Source: Arenicellales bacterium
Lineage (GTDB): Bacteria; Pseudomonadota; Gammaproteobacteria; BMS3Bbin11
Length of the DNA stretch: 14,459 bases
NCBI GenBank assembly: GCA_029287965.1
Contig: JARFQC010000138.1
Location: forward strand, 1-14,459
Direction: 5' to 3'
Positions 6,750-14,396 of this stretch are shown piece by piece (positions within the stretch are counted from its first letter, which is position 1; every line of letters begins with the position of its first letter). A program made the translations under genes and the position numbers. The notes below the pieces were generated by a model. That model saw nothing but the letters and a program-made list of their open reading frames with translations, made no database searches and was not told the origin of the DNA.

Positions 6750-7874
6750 TCAGGATACGATGTCGTCCAGAAATGTTTTGATCTTGTCGGTCCAGGAGCT
6801 TTCTTTCGGACTGTGCCGCTTGCCACCTTCCTTCATGGACAGGTCGAACGCCTCGAGCAATTCTTTCTGTTCTTTACTCAGGTTGACGGGTGTTTCGACC
6901 ACGAGCTTGCAGTAAAGGTCACCCAGCTGACTGCTGCGTACATTCCTGACACCTTTTCCTCGCAGACGGAATACCTTGTCCGTCTGGGTACCGTGTGGAA
7001 TCTTGAGACTCGCACGACCGTCAAGGGTAGGGATTTCTATTTCACCGCCCAGTGCAAGAGTGGAAAATGAGACAGGCATTTCGCAATAAAGATTCGTATC
7101 TTCGCGCTGGAAAATCGGATGCGGTTTTAACCGGACGACAACATAGAGGTCGCCGGATTGCCCGCCTCCTGCGGCTGCCTCACCTTCTCCGGCGAGGCGC
7201 ACCTGGTCACCTTCATCTACACCGGCGGGAATTTTCACCGAAAGTGTTTTCTGCTCCTTGATCCGCCCCTGGCCATGACAGTCCTTACAGGGATCCTTGA
7301 TAATCTTGCCACTGCCACGACATTGCGGACAGGTCTGCTGAACAGAGAAAAAACCCTGCTGCATCCTGACCTGGCCATGCCCGCCACAGGTAGAGCAGGT
7401 CTCCGGTGTACTGCCCGCCTTGGCTCCACTGCCATGACAGGTTTTGCAGGTCGCCATGACAGGAATACGTATTTTCACCTCGGTGCCCTTGATGGCATCC
7501 TCGAGACTCAGATCAAGGTTGTAACGCAGGTCATTGCCACGATTCTGTTGCCCACCACGGCGGCCACCACCGAAAATATCTCCAAAGATGTCGCCGAACA
7601 TGTCGCCAAAACCGCCGGCGTGAGCACCACCGCCACCACCCATGGAAGGATCGACTCCGGCGTGGCCGAACTGGTCATAGGCTGCACGTTTCTGTGAATC
7701 CGCCAGGACCTCGTAAGCTTCCTTGGCTTCCTTGAAACTGGCCTCTGCTTCCTTGTCATCCGGATTGCGGTCTGGATGGTACTTCATCGCCAGGCGGCGA
7801 TAGGCCTTTTTAATTTCTGCCTCAGAGGCATTGGTCTGCACACCCAGGACTTCGTAGTAATCACGCTTTGACAT
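6750..7874 (-). CDS. dnaJ: Chaperone DnaJ (Hsp40)
   Basis: This co-chaperone delivers unfolded clients to DnaK and stimulates its ATPase in the cytoplasm. The 374-residue, type I architecture is complete: J domain (1-70) with HPD at 33-35; a Gly/Phe-rich linker (about 78-110); four zinc-binding CxxCxGxG repeats at C143, C160, C182 and C196; then two beta-sandwich substrate domains and the C-terminal dimerisation region. Length matches the family norm of about 375. The gene lies 78 bases after dnaK, separated by a perfect 12-bp hairpin, and its ribosome site (GAAGA before ATG) is weak. Both features would keep DnaJ below DnaK in amount, as expected for a catalytic partner. No promoter of its own is visible. 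Confidence 0.98.
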   Translation of the reverse strand: MSKRDYYEVLGVQTNASEAEIKKAYRRLAMKYHPDRNPDDKEAEASFKEAKEAYEVLADSQKRAAYDQFGHAGVDPSMGGGGGAHAGGFGDMFGDIFGDIFGGGRRGGQQNRGNDLRYNLDLSLEDAIKGTEVKIRIPVMATCKTCHGSGAKAGSTPETCSTCGGHGQVRMQQGFFSVQQTCPQCRGSGKIIKDPCKDCHGQGRIKEQKTLSVKIPAGVDEGDQVRLAGEGEAAAGGGQSGDLYVVVRLKPHPIFQREDTNLYCEMPVSFSTLALGGEIEIPTLDGRASLKIPHGTQTDKVFRLRGKGVRNVRSSQLGDLYCKLVVETPVNLSKEQKELLEAFDLSMKEGGKRHSPKESSWTDKIKTFLDDIVS

Positions 7875-7902
7875 AATCTTTCTTCAGTAGCTTAACGATG
7901 AA

Positions 7903-7931
7903 GAGGCACAGCTGCCCGGCAGCTGTGCCTC
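7903..7931 (-). other. Perfect hairpin between dnaK and dnaJ
   Basis: GAGGCACAGCTG (7903-7914) pairs perfectly with CAGCTGTGCCTC (7920-7931) around a five-base loop. A second short stem, CCCGT/ACGGG at 7932-7946, lies on its dnaK side. No T run follows, so it is not a classical terminator. An attenuator or an mRNA processing or stability element setting the dnaK:dnaJ ratio is the likely role (inference). Confidence 0.75.
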
Positions 7932-7952
7932 CCCGTACGAGACGGGTAATGC

Positions 7953-9890
7953 CTACTTCTTGTCGTCGTCCTTGATCTCTTCAAATTCCGCATCGACGAC
8001 ATCGTCGTCAGCAGCAGCACCTGAAGGTTGTTCTGCGCCACCGCCAGGCTCACCGCCGGCTTCTGCTCCTGCAGCATCGGCGTAGGCCTGCTCTGCCAGC
8101 TTGTGACTGGCCGTGGCCAGCGCCTCGGTTTTAGCCTCGATATCTGCCTTGTCGTCACCCTTGAGGGCTTCTTCCAGGGCAGACGCAGCAGACTCGATGT
8201 TTTCCTTGTCTGCAGCATCGACCTTATCACCCAGGTCAGTCAGCGACTTGCGTACCGAATGCAGCATGGCATCACCCTGGTTGCGTGCGTCGACCAGTTC
8301 TTTTGCCTTGTGGTCCTCTTCGGCATGCTCTTCTGCATCCCTGACCATGCTTTCGATCTCATCATCGCTGAGACCGGAACTCGACTTGATGACAATCTTG
8401 TTTTCCTTGCCGGTCGCCTTGTCTTTGGCCGTCACATGCATAATGCCGTTGGCGTCAATATCGAAGATCACCTCGATCTGCGGCATGCCGCGCGGTGCCG
8501 GGGGAATATCCGTCAGGTCGAAGCGACCCAGCGACTTGTTGCCCGAAGCCATTTCCCGCTCACCCTGAAGAACATGCACAGTTACCGCATTCTGGTTGTC
8601 TTCCGCCGTCGAGAACACCTGTGATGCCTTGGTCGGGATCGTTGTGTTTTTTTCGATCAGCTTGGTCATGACACCACCGAGGGTTTCGATACCCAGCGAC
8701 AGCGGTGTCACATCCAGCAGCAGCTCGTCCTTGACGTCACCACCGAGTACGCCGCCCTGGATTGCCGCACCGAGTGCCACGGCTTCGTCCGGGTTAACGT
8801 CCTTGCGTGGTTCTTTGCCGAAGAAGTCCTTGACCACTTCCTGCACCTTGGGCATGCGTGTCTGGCCACCGACCAGGATTACGTCGCTGATTTCAGTAGC
8901 GTTCATGCCAGCATCCTTGAGTGCAATGCGGCAGGGTTCGATGGAACGCTGCACCAAATCCTCTACCAGGGCTTCCAGCTTGGCGCGTGTCAGCTTGATA
9001 TTCAGGTGCTTCGGGCCGCTTGCATCAGCCGTGATGTAAGGCAGGTTAATTTCCGTCTGGGTCGTGGAAGACAGTTCGATCTTGGCCTTTTCAGCAGCTT
9101 CCTTGAGACGCTGCAGGGCCAGCGGGTCGTTGCGCAGGTCTACACCCTGGTCCTTGTTAAATTCGTCGGCGAGGTAGTCGATCACGCGTGTATCGAAGTC
9201 CTCACCACCAAGGAACGTGTCGCCGTTGGTCGACAGCACTTCGAACTGGTGTTCACCATCGACATCCGCGATCTCAATGATAGAGATATCGAATGTGCCG
9301 CCACCGAGGTCATAGATGGCCACGGTGCGATCGCCTTCCTTGTTGTCCATGCCGAAGGCCAGCGCCGCTGCGGTGGGCTCGTTGATGATGCGTTTGACAT
9401 CCAGCCCGGCAATTTTACCGGCATCCTTTGTCGCCTGGCGCTGTGAATCGTTGAAATAGGCCGGAACCGTGATAACGGCCTCGGTGACGTCTTCGCCAAG
9501 ATAGGCTTCGGCGTCGGCTTTCAGTTTCATCAGGACGCGTGCCGAAACTTCGGGTGGCGCCATCTGGTTGCCTTTGACCTCGACCCAGGCATCGCCGTTT
9601 TTCGCCTTGACGATCTTGTATGGCATCAGGTCGATGTCGCGCTGAACAACGTCTTCGCTGAACTTGCGCCCGATCAGGCGCTTGATGGCATAGAGGGTAT
9701 TCTGTGGATTGGTTACAGCCTGGCGCTTGGCCGGCTGACCCACAACAATTTCTGAATCATCCGTGTAGGCGACGATGGACGGGGTGGTGCGGTCGCCTTC
9801 CTTGTTTTCCAGCACGCGCGCCTTGCCAGCCTCCATGACGGCCACGCACGAGTTGGTGGTACCCAGGTCAATACCTATAATTTTTCCCAT
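7953..9890 (-). CDS. dnaK: Chaperone DnaK (Hsp70)
   Basis: This ATP-driven cytoplasmic chaperone folds new and stress-damaged proteins with DnaJ and GrpE and, in RpoH-containing bacteria, controls the heat-shock sigma factor. The 645-residue length is near the usual 635-645. Nucleotide-binding domain (1-384): phosphate loop GIDLGTTNS (6-14), K70, P143, E171, DLGGGTF (194-200) with T199 at the position of the E. coli autophosphorylation site. The allosteric linker DVKDELLLDVTPLS (385-398) leads into the substrate-binding beta domain and helical lid, ending in the usual Ala/Gly-rich tail and acidic DAEFEEIKDDDKK. The start is preceded by GAGG about ten bases upstream. Besides read-through from grpE, it has an RpoH-type promoter of its own in the 92-base gap. 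Confidence 0.99.
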   Translation of the reverse strand: MGKIIGIDLGTTNSCVAVMEAGKARVLENKEGDRTTPSIVAYTDDSEIVVGQPAKRQAVTNPQNTLYAIKRLIGRKFSEDVVQRDIDLMPYKIVKAKNGDAWVEVKGNQMAPPEVSARVLMKLKADAEAYLGEDVTEAVITVPAYFNDSQRQATKDAGKIAGLDVKRIINEPTAAALAFGMDNKEGDRTVAIYDLGGGTFDISIIEIADVDGEHQFEVLSTNGDTFLGGEDFDTRVIDYLADEFNKDQGVDLRNDPLALQRLKEAAEKAKIELSSTTQTEINLPYITADASGPKHLNIKLTRAKLEALVEDLVQRSIEPCRIALKDAGMNATEISDVILVGGQTRMPKVQEVVKDFFGKEPRKDVNPDEAVALGAAIQGGVLGGDVKDELLLDVTPLSLGIETLGGVMTKLIEKNTTIPTKASQVFSTAEDNQNAVTVHVLQGEREMASGNKSLGRFDLTDIPPAPRGMPQIEVIFDIDANGIMHVTAKDKATGKENKIVIKSSSGLSDDEIESMVRDAEEHAEEDHKAKELVDARNQGDAMLHSVRKSLTDLGDKVDAADKENIESAASALEEALKGDDKADIEAKTEALATASHKLAEQAYADAAGAEAGGEPGGGAEQPSGAAADDDVVDAEFEEIKDDDKK

Positions 9891-9931
9891 TTTGTTCTGT
9901 CCTCGATGACTAAATTTCTTGACTGATACTC

Positions 9932-9959
9932 AGGTGGGGCTATCCGGGTAAATCTCAAG
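9932..9959 (-). promoter_or_regulatory. RpoH (sigma-32) type promoter before dnaK
   Basis: On the minus strand CTTGAG (9954-9959), a 14-base spacer and CCCCACCT (9932-9939) match the heat-shock consensus CTTGAA-N(11-16)-CCCCATNT with one mismatch in each box. The predicted start is about 36 bases before the dnaK ATG. The spacer length equals that of the grpE promoter. Confidence 0.65.
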
Positions 9960-9982
9960 CCCCATGATGGCCTCATTTATCG

Positions 9983-10543
9983 CTATTTTGCGACCATAAC
10001 CATGGCCGGACGGAGTAGCCGGTCCTTGATCGTGTACCCCTTCTGGATAACCGTAACGATGTGGTTGGTGTCGATGCCCTCGGCTTCTGCCAGCCCCATC
10101 GCCTGGTGCTTCTCAGGATCGAGTTTTTCACCGGGCTCCGGTGCAACCTCGACAATGTCGAACTTGTGCATGGCATTATCCAGCTGCTTCAATGTCAGCG
10201 TGAGTCCTTCAGACATTTTCTCGATAATTTCCCGCCTGTCCGCATCCAGGTCGACCTGGGCCGCCGAGTCGAGGCTGTCCCGTACGAGCAGGACTTCTGC
10301 AGCGAACTTTTCTACCGCATACTTGCGCGCATTGATGACGTCGTTTTCTGCCCGGCGACGAATATTCTCGACCTCGGCAGAGGCCCGCAACAGGTTTTCA
10401 CGCGCCTGTTCCAGTTCTTCCGTCAGCGCTTCGATAGTCTTCTGCGGTACTTCGCGGTTGTGTTCCTCGATTTCTTCACGGACGACTTCTACATCGTCAC
10501 CTTCGATCTCATTGAACAGTTCATCCGGGTCTTTTTTACTCAT
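9983..10543 (-). CDS. grpE: Nucleotide exchange factor GrpE
   Basis: GrpE releases ADP from DnaK and acts as the thermosensor of the Hsp70 cycle. Taking the ATG at 10541-10543 gives 186 residues: an acidic unstructured N-terminus, the long dimeric helix (about 25-100, including LLRASAEVENIRRRAENDVI), a four-helix-bundle part with LTLKQLDNAMHKF, then the C-terminal beta-wing EPGEKLDPEKHQAM and the conserved ending GYTIKDRLLRPAMVMVAK. The frame stays open 30 codons upstream to another ATG at 10633, but that extension has no family similarity and crosses an RpoH-type promoter whose predicted start lies downstream of 10633, so the shorter form is preferred. The ribosome site is AAGAGAG. Confidence 0.97.
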   Translation of the reverse strand: MSKKDPDELFNEIEGDDVEVVREEIEEHNREVPQKTIEALTEELEQARENLLRASAEVENIRRRAENDVINARKYAVEKFAAEVLLVRDSLDSAAQVDLDADRREIIEKMSEGLTLTLKQLDNAMHKFDIVEVAPEPGEKLDPEKHQAMGLAEAEGIDTNHIVTVIQKGYTIKDRLLRPAMVMVAK

Positions 10544-10578
10544 TGATTTCTCTCTTAAAGGGAACAGATTCAGGCTGT

Positions 10579-10606
10579 AAATGGGGATAACAGGACAGAC
10601 TTCAAG
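10579..10606 (-). promoter_or_regulatory. RpoH (sigma-32) heat-shock promoter before grpE
   Basis: On the minus strand CTTGAA (10601-10606), a 14-base spacer and CCCCATTT (10579-10586) match the RpoH consensus at every defined position. Transcription should start near 10572, about 29 bases before the grpE ATG at 10543. It lies in the 118-base gap between hrcA and grpE, so grpE-dnaK-dnaJ can be induced apart from hrcA. Confidence 0.85.
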
Positions 10607-10661
10607 GTATTTCAGCAGAAAACAATCCAACACCGCGACCAGCCAGCCAGGCAGACTGATT

Positions 10662-11696
10662 TCAACTGGTCAGCGCATTCGACAGGAGCCTGGCAGTAAT
10701 GTCTACGATGGGTATCACTTCGTCATAATGCATGCGGGTTGGACCCACGACGCCGAGTGTCCCGACGATATCGTCATCCCTGTGAAAGGGCGCAGTGACG
10801 ACCGAGCAATCCGCCAGTGCGTCGTAGCCGGACTCCTCACCGATAAATATCCGGATACCGTCAACGCCCATGCTGCGCTCCAGCAGATCGAGCAGATCCT
10901 GCTTGGCCTTGAATGTGCCAAACAGGCGGCGCAATGTTTCGTTGTTACTCAGGTCGGGTACTTCTATCAGGTTCTCCTCGCCACTGACCATCAGGCTACG
11001 GTCATCATCCTCATCATCTGAAAAGACCTGGCGTGCCATGCGGATGGCATCCTGGATGGCCTGGTTCATCCCGGCACTGTCTTCCTCCATTCCCTGCAGC
11101 AGCATCATCCTGACCTTGTCGAGCGGCAGGCCGGTGAACGTCTCGTTGAAGTAATTGGATGCTTCGACCAGTTCGGACGGCGAATAATCCCGATCTGTGG
11201 TGATCACCCGGTTTTGCACCCGGCCATCCTTGCTCACCAGGATCACCAGCAGGCGGTGCCTGCCCAGGGACAGGAATTCAATATGGCGGAACAGGACGTG
11301 GTCGGTATGCGGCACCATCACGACGCCGGCGAATCGAGTCACTTCTGACAGCATGGAGGAGGCCGACTGCACCAGGTGGTCAAGGTCAGGTTCGCCTGAA
11401 AAGCTGCTGGCGAATTCGTTGCTCAGATTTGATCGTACAGGCTTGACGCTAATCAGGGAGTCAACGAAGACACGATAACCCGTCTGGGTCGGCACCCTGC
11501 CTGCCGAAGTGTGAGGAGAATGGATGAGCCCCAGCTCCTCGAGGTCTGACATGACATTGCGAATTGTTGCCGGGCTCAGCTTTAGCCCTGAATGACGTGC
11601 CAGCATGCGCGAACCGACCGGCTGGCCGCCTTCAATATACTGCTCGATCAGGGCCTTGAGCAGTATTTCTGCACGTGAATTCAGTGATTGCGTCAT
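10662..11696 (-). CDS. hrcA: Heat-inducible transcription repressor HrcA
   Basis: HrcA represses heat-shock genes by binding the CIRCE operator, with activity tied to GroEL. Using the ATG at 11694-11696 the protein has 344 residues, the usual length. Residues 1-75 are the winged helix: PVGSRMLARHSGLKLSPATI (26-45), then RNVMSDLEELGLI and the wing PHTSAGRVPTQTGYR. The middle is a GAF-like sensor region with VILVSKDGRVQNRVI, and the C-terminus carries GTLGVVGPTRMHYDEVIPIV (family hallmark). An upstream in-frame ATG at 11801 precedes the predicted promoter and adds unrelated sequence, so it is rejected. No clear Shine-Dalgarno precedes 11696. I find no CIRCE (TTAGCACTC-N9-GAGTGCTAA) in this window, so its targets here are unclear. 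Confidence 0.96.
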   Translation of the reverse strand: MTQSLNSRAEILLKALIEQYIEGGQPVGSRMLARHSGLKLSPATIRNVMSDLEELGLIHSPHTSAGRVPTQTGYRVFVDSLISVKPVRSNLSNEFASSFSGEPDLDHLVQSASSMLSEVTRFAGVVMVPHTDHVLFRHIEFLSLGRHRLLVILVSKDGRVQNRVITTDRDYSPSELVEASNYFNETFTGLPLDKVRMMLLQGMEEDSAGMNQAIQDAIRMARQVFSDDEDDDRSLMVSGEENLIEVPDLSNNETLRRLFGTFKAKQDLLDLLERSMGVDGIRIFIGEESGYDALADCSVVTAPFHRDDDIVGTLGVVGPTRMHYDEVIPIVDITARLLSNALTS

Positions 11697-11723
11697 GATT
11701 GTGAGATAAGCATTTCGGTCGAT

Positions 11724-11751
11724 ATTATAACCACGCAGACCACATTGTCGC
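11724..11751 (-). promoter_or_regulatory. Sigma-70 promoter of hrcA
   Basis: On the minus strand GCGACA (11746-11751), a 16-base spacer and a perfect TATAAT (11724-11729) place the transcript start near 11717, about 20 bases before the hrcA ATG chosen here. Confidence 0.5.
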
Positions 11752-11772
11752 CTGCTTATATACAGGTATTTT
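11745..11772 (+). promoter_or_regulatory. Possible promoter of nadK-recN, overlapping the hrcA promoter
   Basis: TTGTCG (11745-11750), a 16-base spacer and TATTTT (11767-11772) match sigma-70 boxes at four of six positions each. The -35 boxes of this site and of hrcA lie on top of each other on opposite strands, so the two would compete. The call is weak. Confidence 0.3.
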
Positions 11773-11877
11773 ACGATCTGACCATTGACTCGCAAAGACA
11801 ATGCTTACGTGGTTCCCGGCTCTTCCGTTCTGCACACAACTCGATTACTCTCTGCTGGGAGCCAGACGAAGCAATCC

Positions 11878-12702
11878 ATGTCCCTGAAATTCAACAAAAT
11901 CATTATATTCGAGAAGCGCAACGACCCCGATGCGGCAGAAGCGGCTGCCGAACTGGGGCGCTGCGTACTCGACCTGGGCGCAGAACTGCTCGCCAACGAC
12001 GATGACCGGCAGGTAGCCCAGGCTGATATTGCCATTGTCGTCGGCGGCGACGGCACCTTACTGGATATTTCACGCCGTGTTGCACCACTCGACATTCCCA
12101 TTGCCGGGGTCAATCTCGGTCGCCTCGGCTTCCTTGTCGACATCCAGCGTGAGGCCATGCATATCACGCTCAAGCATATCCTCGATGGCCAGTACCGCGA
12201 AGAAAAACGCATCATGCTGGGTGCGGAAATACTTCGCGCCGGGCGGTCCATACATAGTTCAGAGGCCCTGAACGATATAGTCGTAAGCAAGGGCGAACTG
12301 GCGCGCCTGATTGAATATGAGACCCTGGTGGATGACTACCATGTCAATTCCGCCCGTGCTGACGGGATTATTGTCGCCACGCCGACCGGATCCACGGCCT
12401 ATGCACTGTCGGCAAACGGCCCCATACTGCACCCCACGCTGGAAGCCATCGCGCTGGTGCCGATCTGCCCGCATACGCTCAGCAACCGGCCGCTGGTCAT
12501 CAACAGCAGCAGCACGGTTACAATCCGCATGCTGGATTCGGGGTTGCAGAACACCTATGTCAGCTTTGACGGCCAGTCTTCGGTCAGGCTTCAGGACGGC
12601 GACGAAGTGGCAATCGGCATGAGTAAGCATCGGGTTCGCCTGCTGAGGCCCCTGGATCACAGTCACTATGATGTACTGCGCGAAAAGCTTGGCTGGGGCT
12701 GA
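11878..12702 (+). CDS. nadK: NAD kinase (ATP/polyphosphate-dependent)
   Basis: NAD kinase phosphorylates NAD to NADP in the cytoplasm, setting the NADP(H) supply. From the ATG at 11878 the protein has 274 residues. Motifs: IVVGGDGTLL (53-62) with the GGDG loop, GVNLGRLGFL (77-86), ALNDIVVSKG (130-139) and RADGIIVATPTGSTAYALSA (160-179), followed by the conserved NRPLVI and the C-terminal beta domain with SFDGQ. An in-frame ATG 31 codons upstream at 11785 adds residues that do not resemble the family, so the internal start is preferred, although its ribosome site is poor. It diverges from hrcA and is followed after 21 bases by recN, a common pairing in this class, so the two are probably cotranscribed. 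Confidence 0.97.
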   Translation: MSLKFNKIIIFEKRNDPDAAEAAAELGRCVLDLGAELLANDDDRQVAQADIAIVVGGDGTLLDISRRVAPLDIPIAGVNLGRLGFLVDIQREAMHITLKHILDGQYREEKRIMLGAEILRAGRSIHSSEALNDIVVSKGELARLIEYETLVDDYHVNSARADGIIVATPTGSTAYALSANGPILHPTLEAIALVPICPHTLSNRPLVINSSSTVTIRMLDSGLQNTYVSFDGQSSVRLQDGDEVAIGMSKHRVRLLRPLDHSHYDVLREKLGWG

Positions 12703-12723
12703 AATAGCCAGGTAACCGCATCT

Positions 12724-14385
12724 ATGCTGACTTCCCTCTACCTGGACAACTTCGCCATCGTCACCCATGCAGAGCTGACCCTGTCACCCGGGATGACGGC
12801 CATCACCGGTGAAACCGGGGCTGGCAAATCCATAATGATTGACGCACTGAATCTCGTCCTCGGTGGTAGGTCAAGCAGCGAAGTTATCCGTCACGGTGAA
12901 TCTGAATCCGAAATCATCGCCAGCTTCGATCTCACCAGTGCATCCCCTGCCCGTGACTGGTTAAGCGACAACCAACTGGAGAGCGATGGCGACTGCCTGT
13001 TGCGACGGATTATTCGTCGCGAAGGCAGCAGCCGCGGATACATAAACGGGCGGCCAGTCACCATGCAGCAGCTGCGTGAACTCGGTGACCTGCTGGTCGA
13101 TATCCACGGCCAGCACGAACACCAGTCGCTGCTGCGTAGCGAGGCACAGCGCATCATCCTGGACAGCCATGCAGGGCACGGTGACGACTTAACCGCTCTC
13201 GCTGAACTTTACGACACACTGCAGGAACGCAAACAGCACCTGCAGCGCTTGCTTGCATACAATGATGACGGAGTATCCCGGCTGGACCTGCTGCGCTACC
13301 AGGTGGGTGAATTTGACGAGCTCGGCCTGTCACTGGATGACATCGTCACCCTGGAGAGTGAACACCGTCGGCTGGCCAATGCGAGTGACCTCATAGACGG
13401 GATGAACTCTGCCCTCAACAGCCTGGGAGGCGATGACCAGAATACCGTGGAAAATCTGCTCAGCAGCAGCCTCTCTACCATTCAGCAGCTGGAGTCTCAC
13501 GATCCGTCATTGGCCGACCTGTCCCAGCTGGTTGCAGGAGCAGGCATTCAAATAGAGGAAGCCATTAGCGGACTGCGTCTGTATCTCGACCGCATTGAAG
13601 CCAACCCGGGCCGCCTGGCTGAAGTCGATGGGCAAATAGCCGTGCTTCATGACCTGGCGCGCAAACATAGAGTTACGGTGCATGAACTGCCTGGCCATCA
13701 TGAACAGCTGCAAGCCGAGCTGGCAGAAATGGAATCCGGTGAAGAACGCATTGCCGAACTTGAGCAGGACATAGAACGCCTGACCAAGAAGAATCAAGCA
13801 GCGGCAGAAAGATTGTCAGCAAGCAGGCAGAGCGCGGCGAAAACGCTGTCTGAAGACGTGACGGCACGCATGCAGGAACTCGGCATGCAGGGAGGTCGCT
13901 TCAGTATCAGGCTTGAGCGCCTGGAAGATTTAAAGCGACACGGACTCGACAGGATCGAGTTCATGGTAGCCGCCAACCCCGGGCAGACACTGATGCCCGT
14001 ACGGCGTGTTGCCTCAGGCGGTGAACTGTCGCGCATAGCCCTGGCCCTGCAGGTGAGCACTACCGAAAATACAGGCATTGCCACGCTGGTATTTGACGAA
14101 ATAGATGTCGGAATTGGCGGAGGCGTTGCGGAAATTGTCGGACGCCAGCTGCATTCGCTCGGGTCAGGCAGGCAGGTACTTTGCATCACCCACCTTGCCC
14201 AGGTAGCAGCCTATGCCGGCCAGCAACTAAGAATCAGTAAATCCGGCGATCCGGTTGAGGCCCGCATAGAGACCCTTGCCGCAGACCGCAGGGTAGAAGA
14301 AATTGCCAGGATGATGGGAGGAATCGAGATAACCGAACAGACTCGCGCGCATGCGCGCGAGATGCTGGAGCAGGTCGCCAGCTAA
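12724..14385 (+). CDS. recN: DNA repair protein RecN
   Basis: RecN is an SMC-like ATPase that acts early in recombinational repair of double-strand breaks. The 553 residues are the usual length and complete: N-terminal ATPase half with Walker A GETGAGKS (29-36) and GQHEHQSLLR; a long central coiled coil (about 150-390); then the C-terminal half with the ABC signature ASGGELSR (430-437), Walker B TLVFDEID with D458 and E459, and the switch segment CITHLAQVAAYA. It starts 21 bases after nadK. In E. coli recN is strongly LexA-controlled; I find no CTG-N10-CAG box between nadK and recN, so either it is driven from the nadK promoter or control lies elsewhere. It converges with the fur-like gene, with 11 bases between the stops. 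Confidence 0.98.
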   Translation: MLTSLYLDNFAIVTHAELTLSPGMTAITGETGAGKSIMIDALNLVLGGRSSSEVIRHGESESEIIASFDLTSASPARDWLSDNQLESDGDCLLRRIIRREGSSRGYINGRPVTMQQLRELGDLLVDIHGQHEHQSLLRSEAQRIILDSHAGHGDDLTALAELYDTLQERKQHLQRLLAYNDDGVSRLDLLRYQVGEFDELGLSLDDIVTLESEHRRLANASDLIDGMNSALNSLGGDDQNTVENLLSSSLSTIQQLESHDPSLADLSQLVAGAGIQIEEAISGLRLYLDRIEANPGRLAEVDGQIAVLHDLARKHRVTVHELPGHHEQLQAELAEMESGEERIAELEQDIERLTKKNQAAAERLSASRQSAAKTLSEDVTARMQELGMQGGRFSIRLERLEDLKRHGLDRIEFMVAANPGQTLMPVRRVASGGELSRIALALQVSTTENTGIATLVFDEIDVGIGGGVAEIVGRQLHSLGSGRQVLCITHLAQVAAYAGQQLRISKSGDPVEARIETLAADRRVEEIARMMGGIEITEQTRAHAREMLEQVAS

Positions 14386-14396
14386 CCAGCCCGGAG

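Noticed and set aside
8596..9039. Plus-strand open frames opposite dnaK (also near 8113-8568 and 9006-9446)
   Set aside because: Long antisense frames opposite dnaK are a well-known composition effect; these have Ser-rich translations and no ribosome sites of note.
10544..10633. 30-codon N-terminal extension of grpE
   Set aside because: The extension starts upstream of a consensus heat-shock promoter and is not like GrpE.
11751..11766. LexA-like palindrome CCTG...CAGG before nadK-recN
   Set aside because: The spacing is CTG-N8-CAG, while the gammaproteobacterial LexA box needs CTG-N10-CAG.
11697..11801. 35-codon N-terminal extension of hrcA
   Set aside because: It crosses the predicted hrcA promoter and HrcA proteins begin as at 11696.
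11785..11877. 31-codon N-terminal extension of nadK
   Set aside because: The sequence is unlike NAD kinases and overlaps the divergent regulatory region.
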